From Bryoerythrophyllum caledonicum (lineage: Eukaryota; Streptophyta; Bryopsida; Pottiales; Pottiaceae), in the NCBI GenBank assembly GCA_963971425.1, contig OZ020524.1, positions 15,379,845-15,443,844 on the forward strand: a stretch of DNA of 64,000 nucleotides, given 5' to 3'. Shown in pieces: positions 11,215 to 22,097 of this stretch (position 1 is the first letter of the stretch; each line of letters starts with the position of its first letter). A program made the position numbers and the translations under genes. The notes beneath the pieces were generated by a model. It searched no databases, had not been told where the DNA came from, and saw only the letters and a program-made list of their open reading frames with translations.

Positions 11215-11700
11215 GTGCTCGTATTTTCGGCTGGCCCGAAGCCTCATGTGTTGGAGCTCCTCCGTTGAAAGCTAGCCCGGAACCTTAAATGTTGTGCTCT
11301 TGTCCTCGGCTGGCGAGCTCCTTACACGGCTGTTGGACTCCTTACACGACTGCTGGGCTCCTTACACGGCTGGCCTAGGACCTTAAGTGTTGTGCTCTTG
11401 TCCTCGGCTGGCCCGGAGTCTCATGTGCTGGAGTTCCTTCCTTGAAGGCTGGCCTTGAATCTCCCTATTCCTAGTGTTATCAAAGGGGTGCCAGCATACG
11501 TACCTTTCTTCGAGATGGTGTCTCCCTTCACGTTCGTGTCGGTGCTCCTTGATCACGACTGCTGGCCCGTAGCCTCGAGCCTTGGTCCTCCTCTCCCTTC
11601 GTGTCGGTGCTCCTCTTCATTCACGTCGTGTCAGTGCTCCTCGGAGCCCTCGCTCATAAGACTGCTGGCCCGGAGCCTTGAATGCCTCGGTCTCTTCTTG
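11215..11700. repeat. degenerate tandem repeats (CTGGCCCGGAGCC / CTCCTTACACGGCTG)
   Basis: A roughly 170-bp module (CCTTAA-TGTTGTGCTCTTGTCCTCGGCTGG with flanking CTCATGTG-TGGAG words) occurs twice. Inside it a CTCCTTACACGGCTG-like unit of about 20 bp occurs three times near 11311-11375. CTGGCCCGGAGCC-like words continue to 11680. It is a decayed minisatellite upstream of copy C. No gene is seen. Confidence 0.6.
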
Positions 11701-11892
11701 CTACTACTAAGGCTTTTATAAAAGCCCCATATTCCTCCAACCTTAATCTTACCTAAAGATTAATCCCGGGTCGGGATAACCTTCTAGCCTAGCTATCTTG
11801 CTTACTTTTAATACCTATGACTACCTAACTAAAAAAATTGAAAAATTCGTGGTACGACACCAATTGTCATCATTGTTGTTGCCATCCTCCTT
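11701..11892. other. spacer
   Basis: No gene is seen between the repeat block and family X copy 1. Confidence 0.4.
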
Positions 11893-14876
11893 CTAACGCT
11901 TTCCAGTAGAATCCACCCTCTTCGCCGCGAAGATGTCCATGGCCTTCTCAACTCCCCGCAACACCTTATTCACAAAATCGTCATTATCTTGAAATGACAC
12001 CAACACTTCCCCATTAGGTTTTTGCAGCTTATTTCGCCTATACTCAATGACATCCCCAATTCTCCTATCAAATGCTTGCACTCCATCCCAAAATTGCATC
12101 CAACATCTTGGAAAGAAGCTTCGTCCATTGATAATCTTAGTTTTGCTGCTTCTTTCAACTTTGCAAGGAATAAGGCCCTACCAACCAAAGTACGATTATA
12201 CTTCTTGTACTCTTCTTCCAAGACGATATCATCTTCCACCTCATACCAAGAGCCATCTTCTTCCTTCTCAACTCTCTTTGAAGGAAATTGGTAAAAACGG
12301 TTATGGTCCGTGCTCCAATGTCCTTCAAAAGTTACGATAGAACAACTCTTGATGTTCACCATCTTCAATCTCTCATGTCCTTGCCTCCACTTCGTAGTCA
12401 TGTGTCATCCAAAAAAATGGATTACATTCCATTGCATACTCTTCATACAATTAGTGACAACGGAACTCACTATTCCAATTAAGTGGTGTTCCCCATTCCC
12501 GATAGTTCTGGAATTTCTTTGAAAGCTGATCTGGCGGGAGGTTCCATCGGTTGAACTCGTGCCCCTGTGGCATAAAATCTCGTAAATCTATCATTTCATT
12601 GAACTTGTGCTAATAGGAGAACGACACATAAGACACACCGATTGTCTCATGGAACTTTCAGAAATGCACGTAGTATGAAAGTTATGTCCACATTGCCCCA
12701 ATGTATGAGCCCCCTCTAGACCAAATTGTTCATGGGGCAAGCTGCATTTGTCATTGAAGAACGTTGGTTTTTAATCGCATGTATGGATGACACTTCTCTC
12801 AGAAACCACAAAGTGTGACAAGAAGATATTGAAGGGCACCCATCCTTCTTCCACTTCCAACGCCTAGTGAATGTCATTGCCCTTTCCGCTGTCTCGGTAA
12901 TAGCTAGTGCAATTCATCATCTCCGCCACATTGCCCCAAAATAATGATCTTTATAGGATCATGCCCAGCTTCTCCAACTATACTCTTGAATTTCTTTAAC
13001 GAGGCCTCCACAAGTTCCACCAATGCTTTTGATTTAGCAACATACTTTTTAAGATTATGTGTTGCTTTTAAGACCATTGTTTCTCTGTCTTGAAGGTGAT
13101 GAACCCAACCCAAGCCAACCAAGGCATTGTGTTCTCATGGCATGGTGTGTAATCCACCGTTTTCAACGTCCTCCGCAATAACTCCAATTTTGCTCGTGCC
13201 TCATCTGTCTCCCTATTGGTTACCTCCAACTTTTGTAACATCATTTCCAAATCATCCCCCTTGGCTTCCATGACCTACTCCATTCCTCTTTCTTTGACTT
13301 CACTTGACTGCAACCAATCTCCGCTGCCAATTCAACACCTTCTTCAATCTTCGGCATATTATCCACTTCGTCATTTTGTGGATACTTGGAACAAAAAAGA
13401 CTGTCTAAGGTACAAGTGGAACTATCAACCGCTACCATGTCCACCTCACATACGTCCACATCCGTTGTTTTCTTCCTTGTACCTTGGATTTTGGTTCGAC
13501 GTTTGGATTCCATGCATTCGCCTTTCCTCTTGTACTATTCCAATTCCTTTACTAATCCTTTAGTACTGGCGTGGTTTTTCCTGGCCTCAGTTCTCAACTC
13601 CATGATGATTTATAGACATCCAACCCTTTCTTCTAGCAATAGCTTTATAGTTGAAGCCGTATTCTCAAAACCAAGAGAGGCTTGTAACATACTAGGAGTG
13701 ACACTAACAAAGACTTTACCCATTTCTACAAAATCTGGAGCCATAGCTGAGAAGATCCTTACCCCACGCTTTTCAGTGTCTGGAATTTTGAGTACTTCAA
13801 TTATATTGCTCAAAATTGCATCAGCCCTTGACTTCACTCCCTCTTCACTCGTACGGATATCACCATCTTCTTCTACCATAGCGTTAGCCCTACTCTATAA
13901 TGAAGTTGAGCAACTCCTTCAACTCATCCTTGTTTGGCATGGTTGTCAGCATCCCTGTGATAGAAGATATGATATTTTGCGCCGTAATGGAGTCAAAGAG
14001 GTGTAGTTCTAATCTTGTTGGCATTGGTGTATTTGCCCCAACATCAATTGCCTCATCGGTGATACTCCCTAGTGTTTGAACCTTTGCAATTGAAGGTTTC
14101 GCACACTCTTTGGTCTTAATTAGAGAAAGTGAGGACAATATCTTGGCCACCACGTTCTTTTATTTCTCTTGGAACTCCGATTCAACCGTCACATCATCTA
14201 AACGCTCCTTCAAACATTCAATGCCATCCAGTTGCTCTTTCAAACATTGAATGCCATCGTGCTCTATTTGTATTGTTAGAGGCACGTCTTGTATCCTAGG
14301 CTTTGGACGCGGTAGATTTCCCCTTGAGTTCTCTTCTTTAGTTGTTCCAAAATGCTCTTTGTGGCAACTGATTCCTGATTGTATAAATCAGGAATATGCT
14401 TTTGTGTCCTCGCGATCCTAAGTGGAAACTGCGCAGTAGTTGGGAACGTGGCCCAATCCACCGTCTTGTTTAATATCAACTCGGTATAAACCATTGATAC
14501 CAAGTTGTAATTAAACAACCCCTTACTTCTTAGACAATCCTCAAATAAAACCCGCCATACCTCCTCAACCCGATGAATGAAATGATCATCCTTCCATAGC
14601 CAGAGCCTGCACACAAAATCCTTGGTATGACTTTGGTGGCAGTTTTTGGGCCACAGTATATCAATGTGATATATCTTTACGTACTTTCTTGCACGTTTTG
14701 AATGTCCAAAAATCTTCCATTTCCGCTTGCCAATTGTCTTGTGCCTTGATGTCTTCATTACCCAAAATCTCCCCCTCCAAAGCGTAAGTAGCTCCTTTCT
14801 GTTTAATCCTCTTCTTCGAGGCCGCGTTCCCACCTGAGCCTAAATCTTCGTGCGCCGTCACCTCTTCCGCCGACAT
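11893..14876 (-). pseudogene. family X copy 1, unrecognised decayed gene
   Basis: A series of minus-strand coding blocks runs from an ATG at 14876 (MSAEEVTAHEDLG) to about 11893. The first blocks carry MEDFWTFKTCKK and KYVKIYHIDILWP, matching TPWTYTTCKKYVK and MKLWP in copy 2 at 19009-20032. Further on a VYTELILNKTVDW motif parallels RLTEIVLHKDVDW in copy 2. Later blocks are helical (for example LELLRRTLKTVD), and the last carries GHWSTDHNRFYQFP and a charged VEDDIVLEEEYKKYNRT segment. Frame changes and stops separate the blocks, so it is a pseudogene or contains many unrecognised introns. I do not recognise the family. Either a plant-specific gene family or the ORF of an unknown mobile element would fit. 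Confidence 0.45.
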
Positions 14877-15056
14877 GGTAGCTATTGTATTCAAGAATAC
14901 ACACACAAGGTTTGCCTCGTTCTTGTATGAACACCGCAACCTAATGTAAATAGAGTTTCTGGTTTTGCATAAGTGGACCTCCACCACTTGACCAAGTAGG
15001 AGCATCAAGTACAAACACATTTGCAGCACATCCAACCTAGATAGCAAAGTGTAGAA

Positions 15057-15250
15057 GTGAGGGAAGAGAGGGTGGCGGTCGGCTTCTATAGAAAGAAGAC
15101 GGTCAGACCTAGAGCCGCGGTCGTCCGATGCGGCAATCGGCCAATGGCAATCAGTCGGTCGGCGCGCCTCGGGCGGACGGCCGAGGCGACCGCAAGACGT
15201 GGCGGGCGGCCCGTCCGTCCGCTTGCCTGGGTGGAGGGCCAATCCTAAGG
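15057..15250 (-). promoter_or_regulatory. GC-rich upstream block of family X copy 1
   Basis: A strongly GC-rich stretch full of CGG/CCG words, including GCGGGCGGCCCGTCCGTCC, lies 180-370 bp before the family X copy 1 ATG. A similar block with GCGGGCGGCCCGCC lies at 18640-18845 before copy 2. The shared position and motifs suggest a conserved promoter or leader. No TATA box could be assigned. Confidence 0.4.
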
Positions 15251-15454
15251 GCCGATTTATACTTGGGGCCGGATTGAGGGCCGGCCGGAACTCTCCAAGT
15301 TTCAATCAATAGGGTCATAATCTCTTAGAATCCAACCCAAGAGCTTTATACTTAAGGCCAGCCGGAACTACATTTCATCCTACGTGTTGCCTTTGTTGGC
15401 ATGGTTTTCAAATGGGCTTTTAAATTCTTTATCAATTCCAAACCTTTTTGATTA

Positions 15455-15575
15455 AAATTGTAAAAATATTTGTTGAATTTCATTTCTAATTCCGTATCTT
15501 TCTACATAAATATTTTTGACATACAATGTCATTTGAATTTTGAACTGGCTTAAGTCATCGGAATTGGGTGCCTCC
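15455..15575 (+). repeat. dispersed repeat R, copy 1
   Basis: This segment (AAATATTTGTTG-ATTTCATTYCTAA..., TTTCTACATAAAT, GACATACAATGTCATTTGA, GCTTAAGT-ATCGGAATTGGGTGC) is repeated in the same orientation at 18075-18200 with scattered substitutions. It includes the palindrome GACATACAATGTC-like core. Class unknown. Confidence 0.75.
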
Positions 15576-15800
15576 TCATTAACCCTTGAACGTCGGGGCG
15601 ACCAAAATCTGGACGATGGAAGAATGTAAAATGCTCCCACGTGATGATAAAACATTACTTTCATCGAAGTTTTTGTGAAGGTGTTGTCAATGAGTGCATG
15701 TACCACATGCACTATACATACCCTTCACAAAGTATGTAACATTTTCTCTAAACAAGAAAGTGTTCAATGTGACTTGGAACTCAACGTAGTGTATTTTAAC
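15576..15800. other. no gene recognised
   Basis: Spacer between repeat R and the SINE; nothing recognised. Confidence 0.4.
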
Positions 15801-15807
15801 AGGCACC

Positions 15808-16060
15808 ACGGCCTTGGTGTAGTGGTTTGAGTCATGGCACACCGGTGAGGTGGTTGTGAGTTCAAGTCCTATTGCCAGCGTGGTGCCTACCACCATAGTC
15901 CACCCAATTATGGTGGGGGGTTCCAAGGCCTCGTTGTATGGGGACCCACAAAGCCCTTGGGGAAGATGACATGTCGGTTGTCTCTAAGGCAATTAGTGTA
16001 GGGAAGCACTTAGTGTAGAAAAGTGTTTATCCTCGAGAGGGGGGAGTAGTTCTATTACAC
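15808..16060 (+). mobile_element. tRNA-derived SINE
   Basis: The head resembles a tRNA with internal RNA polymerase III promoter boxes: an A-box-like TGGTGTAGTGGTTTGAG at 15815-15831 and a B-box-like GTTGTGAGTTCAAGTCC ending at 15869, about 40 bp apart. The following 190 bp are non-tRNA body (GCGTGGTGCCTACC..., AATTATGGTGGGGGG). The cloverleaf arms are not cleanly complementary, so it is not a functional tRNA. Ends are approximate, and no target duplication or poly-A/T tail could be fixed. Confidence 0.65.
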
Positions 16061-16129
16061 TAGCCTATGTCCCGTGGCGATATGCTTAGTGAAGAGAATG
16101 AACAAACACTATATTCACACTATTCTCCT

Positions 16130-16720
16130 TCAGAGACCAAAGTTCTTCTTCTTCTGGTCAAGGTACCCATACAGAACCATGTTCTTCTCCTCATAGTACT
16201 TAGAGATCTTCTTATTTTTTACATTATATTTTTCATACTACAAAATTAGGGGTGACTGTGCTTATTTATCATATGGATTTTCATCCTAAAACATACCTAG
16301 TTCTTAAAAACAAACAGAAGTTGAGCCGGCGATTTTTGAACCTCCATTCCTTCCAAAATTGTTTTGAAGGTGCTACCCCCCTTGGTTTACGTCAAGAAAT
16401 CGGTGTACAACACTACAAGGACATAACATTATGATTAACATGGTGGTAATAATCATTGTTCTTGTGTAGTGCAAAAACTTTAGAGCAAGTGATGTCAAAT
16501 TGTGCAGGTCTGCTAAACGCCATGATGAAAAAGGATCTTATTTTCTACTTCAAACATTGTAATCTTTTACTCCCTGCAGTAAAAGTTAGTAAAATCACTC
16601 TTTTGATGACATCAGGAAATAGGTCTTTATTAACATCACACAACTAAGTTTGGAATCAATAAGTTTTTGTTTCCCTCCTTAGTCATGCCAAACCGTGTAA
16701 AGGGTAATGCTATATAATAT
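16130..16720 (-). mobile_element. TTAA-flanked MITE family, diverged copy F7
   Basis: The blocks GAGATCTTCTTATTTTT, GAACCTCCATTCCTTCCAAAATTGTTTTGAAGGTGCTAC, AACATGGTGGTAATA and CTTGTGTAGTGCAAAAACTTT occur in the same order as in copy F2 (47624-48567). Both termini are eroded. It is an old relic of that non-coding family. Confidence 0.65.
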
Positions 16721-16793
16721 ACAATCATTGAAATATCACTCCCCATGCAATAAAAACCAGAAAGCTTATGAGTGGTCAAACCATGGAAGGTGA

Positions 16794-16880
16794 TAAAGTA
16801 GTTGTTGAAACAATTTATTTTTTTCCTACATAGGATATAAAGTGGTTGTTGAAACAATTTATTTTTTTCCTACATCAGAT
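16794..16880. repeat. 44-bp tandem duplication
   Basis: GTTGTTGAAACAATTTATTTTTTTCC and its flanks occur twice, starting at 16801 and 16845, with only a few differences. Confidence 0.9.
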
Positions 16881-18074
16881 ATAAAGTGATTACAAAAAAC
16901 CCCAATGTTTTTATACACATCAACTTCAAGGCCATGTTATTTTAGATGTTTAGATTTATAAATAATGATTCTCACATAGTATTTTAAAAATGATGATAGT
17001 TTCATCATTACCCAAAAAATGTAAGGTGATATTAAATGAATATAAATAGTTGAATTCTTATGAAATTTATAAAGTATTCTATACACCACACTTAACACAC
17101 GGTAGTGCTAATGTTCATTGCCATGCATGGGTATGTCCTTGCACCATTATCTACCCACCAAGATTTCCTCGTATCCATTCCAACAAATACCTATTCACAA
17201 ACCAAAACAAACACAAATCTCCACAATATTCTATATATTTGGCCCATGTCCATTTATGATTTTTATATGCACCTTAAGAATGAGGAATTCTATGTTCTCA
17301 TCTTTCTCAGATTTATATATTGGGAATGCAATAATTTCGCGACCCACCTATTTAGCATTGCGTAATAGACATATTATATTCCACCCACACATTTCTAATC
17401 CCTTGATTTTAGAAGTTTCCTTATTTTTTTATCAACACCTATTAGAAAATACACTTGACATTAAAAAGTACATTTCATTCAAAAGACAAGCCCCATGGAA
17501 ATTTATGACTATGGAATTTCATATGCATTCTAATATACATATAGACACATATAATTTAACGTATATAGTTATAATTACTGTTTTCAAATCCTCGTAATGT
17601 TTTCTTTGAGAATTGAAAAGATGCAAGACCATCGTATCTATCATTGTAAAATGGATATGCATACATTTTTTTTGTGATTTTATAAATCTTCATTTCTTAT
17701 ATATGCAATAGAACTCATTATTTCATTTCATTTTAAAATTTTGTTTGAAATGATTATATGGAAATGAAAAATGCAAGATTTGCAAATGACATGTCCATAA
17801 TTATCAGCATTGGGTCATGAGGTGTGCAATTTTGGATTGCTCCACTTCAATTGAGCTCTCATTGGTGACATTGCCTTGTAAGTCGAACAAAACCGATTGA
17901 CATTGGATACCCTCCATGAGTTGGTCATCCATGGCATGTCTTCTCTCTTTTACTCACTTTCACTTGAACACATTGGGCAAAGGAGGGCACTCAATCTCAC
18001 CTACTCTACGATTTGATTATGGGCTCCCGTGGTTTTTGGGCTTTGAAATTGTAAATCAATTTCAAATCTTTGAG
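16881..18074. other. AT-rich spacer, no gene recognised
   Basis: Low-complexity AT-rich DNA. Open frames here (for example 17118-17597) have a composition expected by chance and no motif. Confidence 0.5.
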
Positions 18075-18200
18075 ATTAAATTTGAAAAAATATTTGTTGG
18101 ATTTCATTCCTAACTCTGCATCTTTCTACATAAATGTTTGTGACATACAATGTCATTTGAGTCCCGAATTAGCTTAAGTGATCGGAATTGGGTGCTTCTA
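18075..18200 (+). repeat. dispersed repeat R, copy 2
   Basis: Second copy of the segment at 15455-15575, in the same orientation, sharing TTTCTACATAAAT, GACATACAATGTCATTTGA and ATCGGAATTGGGTGC. Confidence 0.75.
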
Positions 18201-18442
18201 ACTTATCTTGCTAGGAATGGAATTTCAACGCGGGCAATATACCTCCCCCCTCACAATGAAGACATGGAGGCCCCTCAAGCGGGCAGCCATTGGTGCCATG
18301 TGGGATCAAAATTCCAGTATTATTTTATACTTGATTAAAAAATATTTAAAATTGAAAGATGTTTTAGTGCATGCCAAGGACTTAGGATAATTTTGGAGAT
18401 GAGCATCAAATCCGGAAGACATTCTTCTGTGCAGCATTTGAT

Positions 18443-19008
18443 GTGCCTGAATTTTCAGATTTAGATTGCACATGTGATGTTCTTGACCCTAAAAGGAAAG
18501 TTGTAAAACGTCTTCCACCTTGCGACTTTGGGTTGCAAAGGGATTCAAAGAGAAGAGAGGCTAGAGCGGAGGGGACTCAAGTTTTGAGCCGTGGTGTGGA
18601 GCTCATCGTTTGTTGGGCGTGGGGGCGGTTGGCGTGGTGGATGGCCAAGAGTGGCCGCAAGTTTTACAAGCATCGTGCGATTGCGATGCGGTCGGCCTCA
18701 GCCGTCTGATCAATCACGGTCGTTTGATCGGGCGGTCCGCCCGACGCTCTCAATCGGACAGCCTCCAACACATCCTACTGGCTGACGGCATGCGTCCGCC
18801 CAGCGCGGACGACATAAATAGCGGGCGGCCCGCCACTCACTCCAACTTTAGTGGGTGAGCTAGACGCTATGGCCGGGAGCCGTTTCGATTGCACCCCGTG
18901 AAGTTGCCACACTAAACTTCCACGTGCACCCTAACCAATTAACTAACATTTTGTAAATGTTTATTTGTTCAGTAACTTGTCAGTTCAGTGAATTCTCAAG
19001 TAGGCAAC
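18443..19008 (+). promoter_or_regulatory. upstream region of family X copy 2 with GC-rich block
   Basis: A short coding-like stretch (18443-18709) is followed by a GC-rich block at 18640-18845 containing GGGCGGTCCGCCCG and GCGGGCGGCCCGCC, comparable to the block before copy 1. The leader then runs to the ATG at 19009. CATAAATAGC near 18813 is a possible TATA-like element. Regulatory function is inferred from its placement. Confidence 0.35.
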
Positions 19009-20032
19009 ATGCCTAGTTGTCTGAATGCTTCAAAGGGGAAAGCCCCTGAGATTAATTGGGAAGAAACGGACGATCCTGATTGTGTAGTTGAAGAAGGATG
19101 GCAGGATGAAGAACAAACACCTTGGACGTACACCACCTGCAAAAAATATGTAAAAATGACCCACCTCATGAAATTGTGGCCTAGAGCCCAAGCAAGAATA
19201 TTAGAGCCGCGGCAGGAAGGTCTTGCCAGCAGTTGCCTAAGTTCTCATTTCACGCATCGCTATCACAAAGTCACAATTGCGGTTGGTGTACACAATGCAA
19301 GGCCGGAGATAATGTTATATTCAAACATGACTATCGTTTGACTGAAATTGTATTGCACAAAGATGTGGATTGGCGTAGCGTGGCCGGTCATAACGTCGAC
19401 CTCTTAGATCATAGCCAACATTTTATTTACATAACTTGGAATCAACCATGTGATTGTTGGCCTCCTTGGTCAAACCGACACTCTAGCGGGAACTTGGATG
19501 GAATACAACCACAACGAGCACATGCAAAAGATTTTCACGCCCATAACTATAGAGATTGTTCTTGTGGCAACAATCCAAATACATCCCCTTTACATTTGGT
19601 AATCCAAACGAAGGCCATCACTACGAGAGCGATCAATACAATACGAGAAGCTACATCCCTCCTACTTTTACAAATGCAAATACGAGTAATACATATGAGA
19701 CGTACCAGAATCCCCGGAGGGAGAAGCCGCCACAAATCATACCAGATAACGTTCCTGCTACCTTCCATGAATATAGAAGAAGCATGCATGGAAATTATCA
19801 TACCCCACCACCGTCCTGTCGAAGTTCTCGTGACCAAGAGGAGGATGATTTTGAGAGGCAAATGCGTGAAGCCACCATCCAAAGCCAAGAAGAATACATC
19901 TGCAAACTTGAAGACGATTCTCGCTTAATGGAAATGCAATATAATTCAATGTGTGACATGTATTCGGGTGGGCCATACTCAAGTGGTGCAGAGCCAAGTC
20001 GTAGATACGATAGCAATTCTAGTGAAGATTAA
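19009..20032 (+). pseudogene. family X copy 2, unrecognised decayed gene
   Basis: From ATG 19009 the first frame encodes an acidic segment, then TPWTYTTCKKYVKMTHLMKLWP, here as two overlapping motifs, TPWTYTTCKKYVK and MKLWP, both matched in copy 1. A second frame carries RLTEIVLHKDVDW, matched by copy 1's VYTELILNKTVDW. The third, ending at 20032, has a FERQMREATIQSQEEYI helix and a Ser/Gly/Tyr-rich tail. Frame changes between the blocks indicate decay or unrecognised introns. The strand is opposite to copy 1, so the two lie back to back. The family is not recognised. No catalytic motif is evident. Confidence 0.45.
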
Positions 20033-20881
20033 GTATGCATTAGCATACTTTAGGTGTAGTCTAGATAAGTGATGTCCTAGTAGTTGGTCACAATTTTTGA
20101 CATCATTAGAAATATATTAATGTTTTTTTCCAGTAGGATATATGTCAATATTACGGCCATGATAATATATATACGGAATGTATGTCACTTTATTAGAAAT
20201 TCAATGTTTTGATTTATTGTGAATTTTATATGAGATGTAAGAAGTGTCCACGAAGTGTGTTTGGTGTGAAATAGCCTTAAGCTCTTACGGGTTATACATC
20301 ATGTTGTCCTCAAAACAATTGCTCTTGTAATACTTTTTCAACACCATTATTTGGGGAATTTGCCTTCACAACTTGCACTCTTCCCCAGGTTCCAATTTCA
20401 CTATACCCATCAATGACATGAGAGGGATTCCTTTCAAGCTTTATATTTTAGAATTTGGTAGGGAATAACATTTGATTTGCACATTTTGTAAATATACATG
20501 TTGCACCCTATCTTTAGCTCTACCACTACACTACTAAAGAACATAAACTTTAAGGTTTCTTTTACACATGTAGCAAACTACAAATACTTGCAATGAAGAC
20601 AAGTAAAAAAATGCATATGGATGCACAAAGACCCTCTTGATTTTATACCCAAAGAAAGCCTATAGACATTCACTTACTTGTCAAATGGACAATTTTTATG
20701 ATGAATTGCCTTGCTTGTGCAATTTGTAAGTGCAAAGTCTTGTAAGTCTAATCGACTCTGGCCCTTAGATGAAGGCACATTTTAAATTATAAATTAATGA
20801 CTTGATTGAAGTTTAATTCTTGTTTATGGTAAATTTCAATAAGAGTAAGATCCAAATTAGGAGTAACTATAGGTAAACCAC
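20033..20881. other. AT-rich spacer, no gene recognised
   Basis: No coding frame, RNA gene or repeat pair is recognised. Confidence 0.5.
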
Positions 20882-20890
20882 GTGTAAAGG

Positions 20891-21158
20891 GCCCAAGGCA
20901 AATTGATCCTCCCGTTGGGAATTACCCGAGGGGGCCACGAGGTGGTGGGGCCAAACGTGGCCCCTATTTTGTTTTCGGATGGGCCTTAATTATAGCAAGG
21001 GATGGTCTTCTACGATAAACGACAGCCGTAGGCCCCAAATTTTTCCCAAAAAAACCTATGGACCCCCCAAAATAAGAGGGCTAGAAAAATGACCCCAAGT
21101 AATTAAGACGGGGTCCACCTCGGGTAACTCCCAACAAGGGGGTTAATTTCCCCTGGGC
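20891..21158. mobile_element. Mutator-like MITE with 9-bp target duplication
   Basis: A 268-bp element. Its left end, GCCCAAGGCAAATTGATCC, matches the inverted right end, GCCCAGGGGAAATTAACCC. Similarity continues through GTTGGGAATTACCCGAGG versus GTTGGGAGTTACCCGAGG, giving terminal inverted repeats of about 43 bp. It is flanked by a perfect direct repeat GTGTAAAGG (20882-20890 and 21159-21167). A 9-bp duplication with long inverted repeats is characteristic of Mutator-like elements. The body is GC-rich and non-coding, so this is a non-autonomous copy. The intact target duplication implies fairly recent insertion. Confidence 0.85.
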
Positions 21159-21167
21159 GTGTAAAGG

Positions 21168-22093
21168 AGGTGAGTGGATTTCACTAATTCACACTTAATT
21201 CTACATATCAAGTCACGTTCAAAATAATAAAGTGTATATGTAGCACCTTGTGAAGACTTTTATGTCATGTGCATATTTCGATGAGAATTACAAACTTACA
21301 CAATTGTAGGATATTATCCTACTTCTCTAAATTCTTGGTAATAAAAAACTTTTACATGAAACAACAAATTTTAAGCATAGATGTTAAAGTCTCCCAATAT
21401 CTCAATATATGTATATATAAATTAAATGAAATTCAGAATCCATCTCTTATATTTAAAAACTCACAATCTCCAACGTTATCATTTTTGAAAATATCTACTA
21501 AATAAAATTTCAACAGGTTATTTACTTTTTCTTCCATGCAAAATTGGAATGTAAAGTTTTCCTTCCTACACATAAAAGATTTCTTAAAAGGGTTAGGCAC
21601 TCCCTGGGCCCTGCAATGTGTATAAATTAATGACCCCTGCTGGTGTAGAATTACAAGGATTGTCCAGTCCAGGATCTGATTTTGAGATCCCATTGAAGTG
21701 TGTCATTTTAATGGCTTTGGGAAAAAAAATCCTCAGAGTTAGACACATTTATGAATAAACTACCCCTTTGGAAATCAGAGTTATTTTTTCTCTGGTATTC
21801 CTTTTCCAAATCGAGTATAGAATAAGAACAAATACTGGAAAGGAAAAAAATCCAATTTCAAATACCAGGTTCACATTTATTTGAAGTCTAGAAATTGCAC
21901 TCACCAATTTTTAGCTTATTATTAATCACTAAAGACCCAAAGTCTGAGACAGGCATTTTAAGTCTTCCTTTATCAAAACGAAGTAGCTTCAGACCTTGAG
22001 TATTACCAAAAAAAAAAAAGTTGACATTACACAGTGAAGAAAGCAATCCTTTTTCTTCACTATAATCTTCTAGTCCAAGCAATCAAACTTGTA
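21168..22093. other. AT-rich spacer, no gene recognised
   Basis: AT-rich DNA without recognisable coding or RNA features. Confidence 0.5.
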
Positions 22094-22097
22094 TTAA

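Noticed and set aside
15808-15880. Functional tRNA gene
   Set aside because: A and B boxes are present but the stems do not pair and no terminator follows; a SINE head is more likely.
17118-17597. 159-aa plus-strand ORF
   Set aside because: Composition is that of AT-rich random sequence, three frames overlap, and there is no motif.
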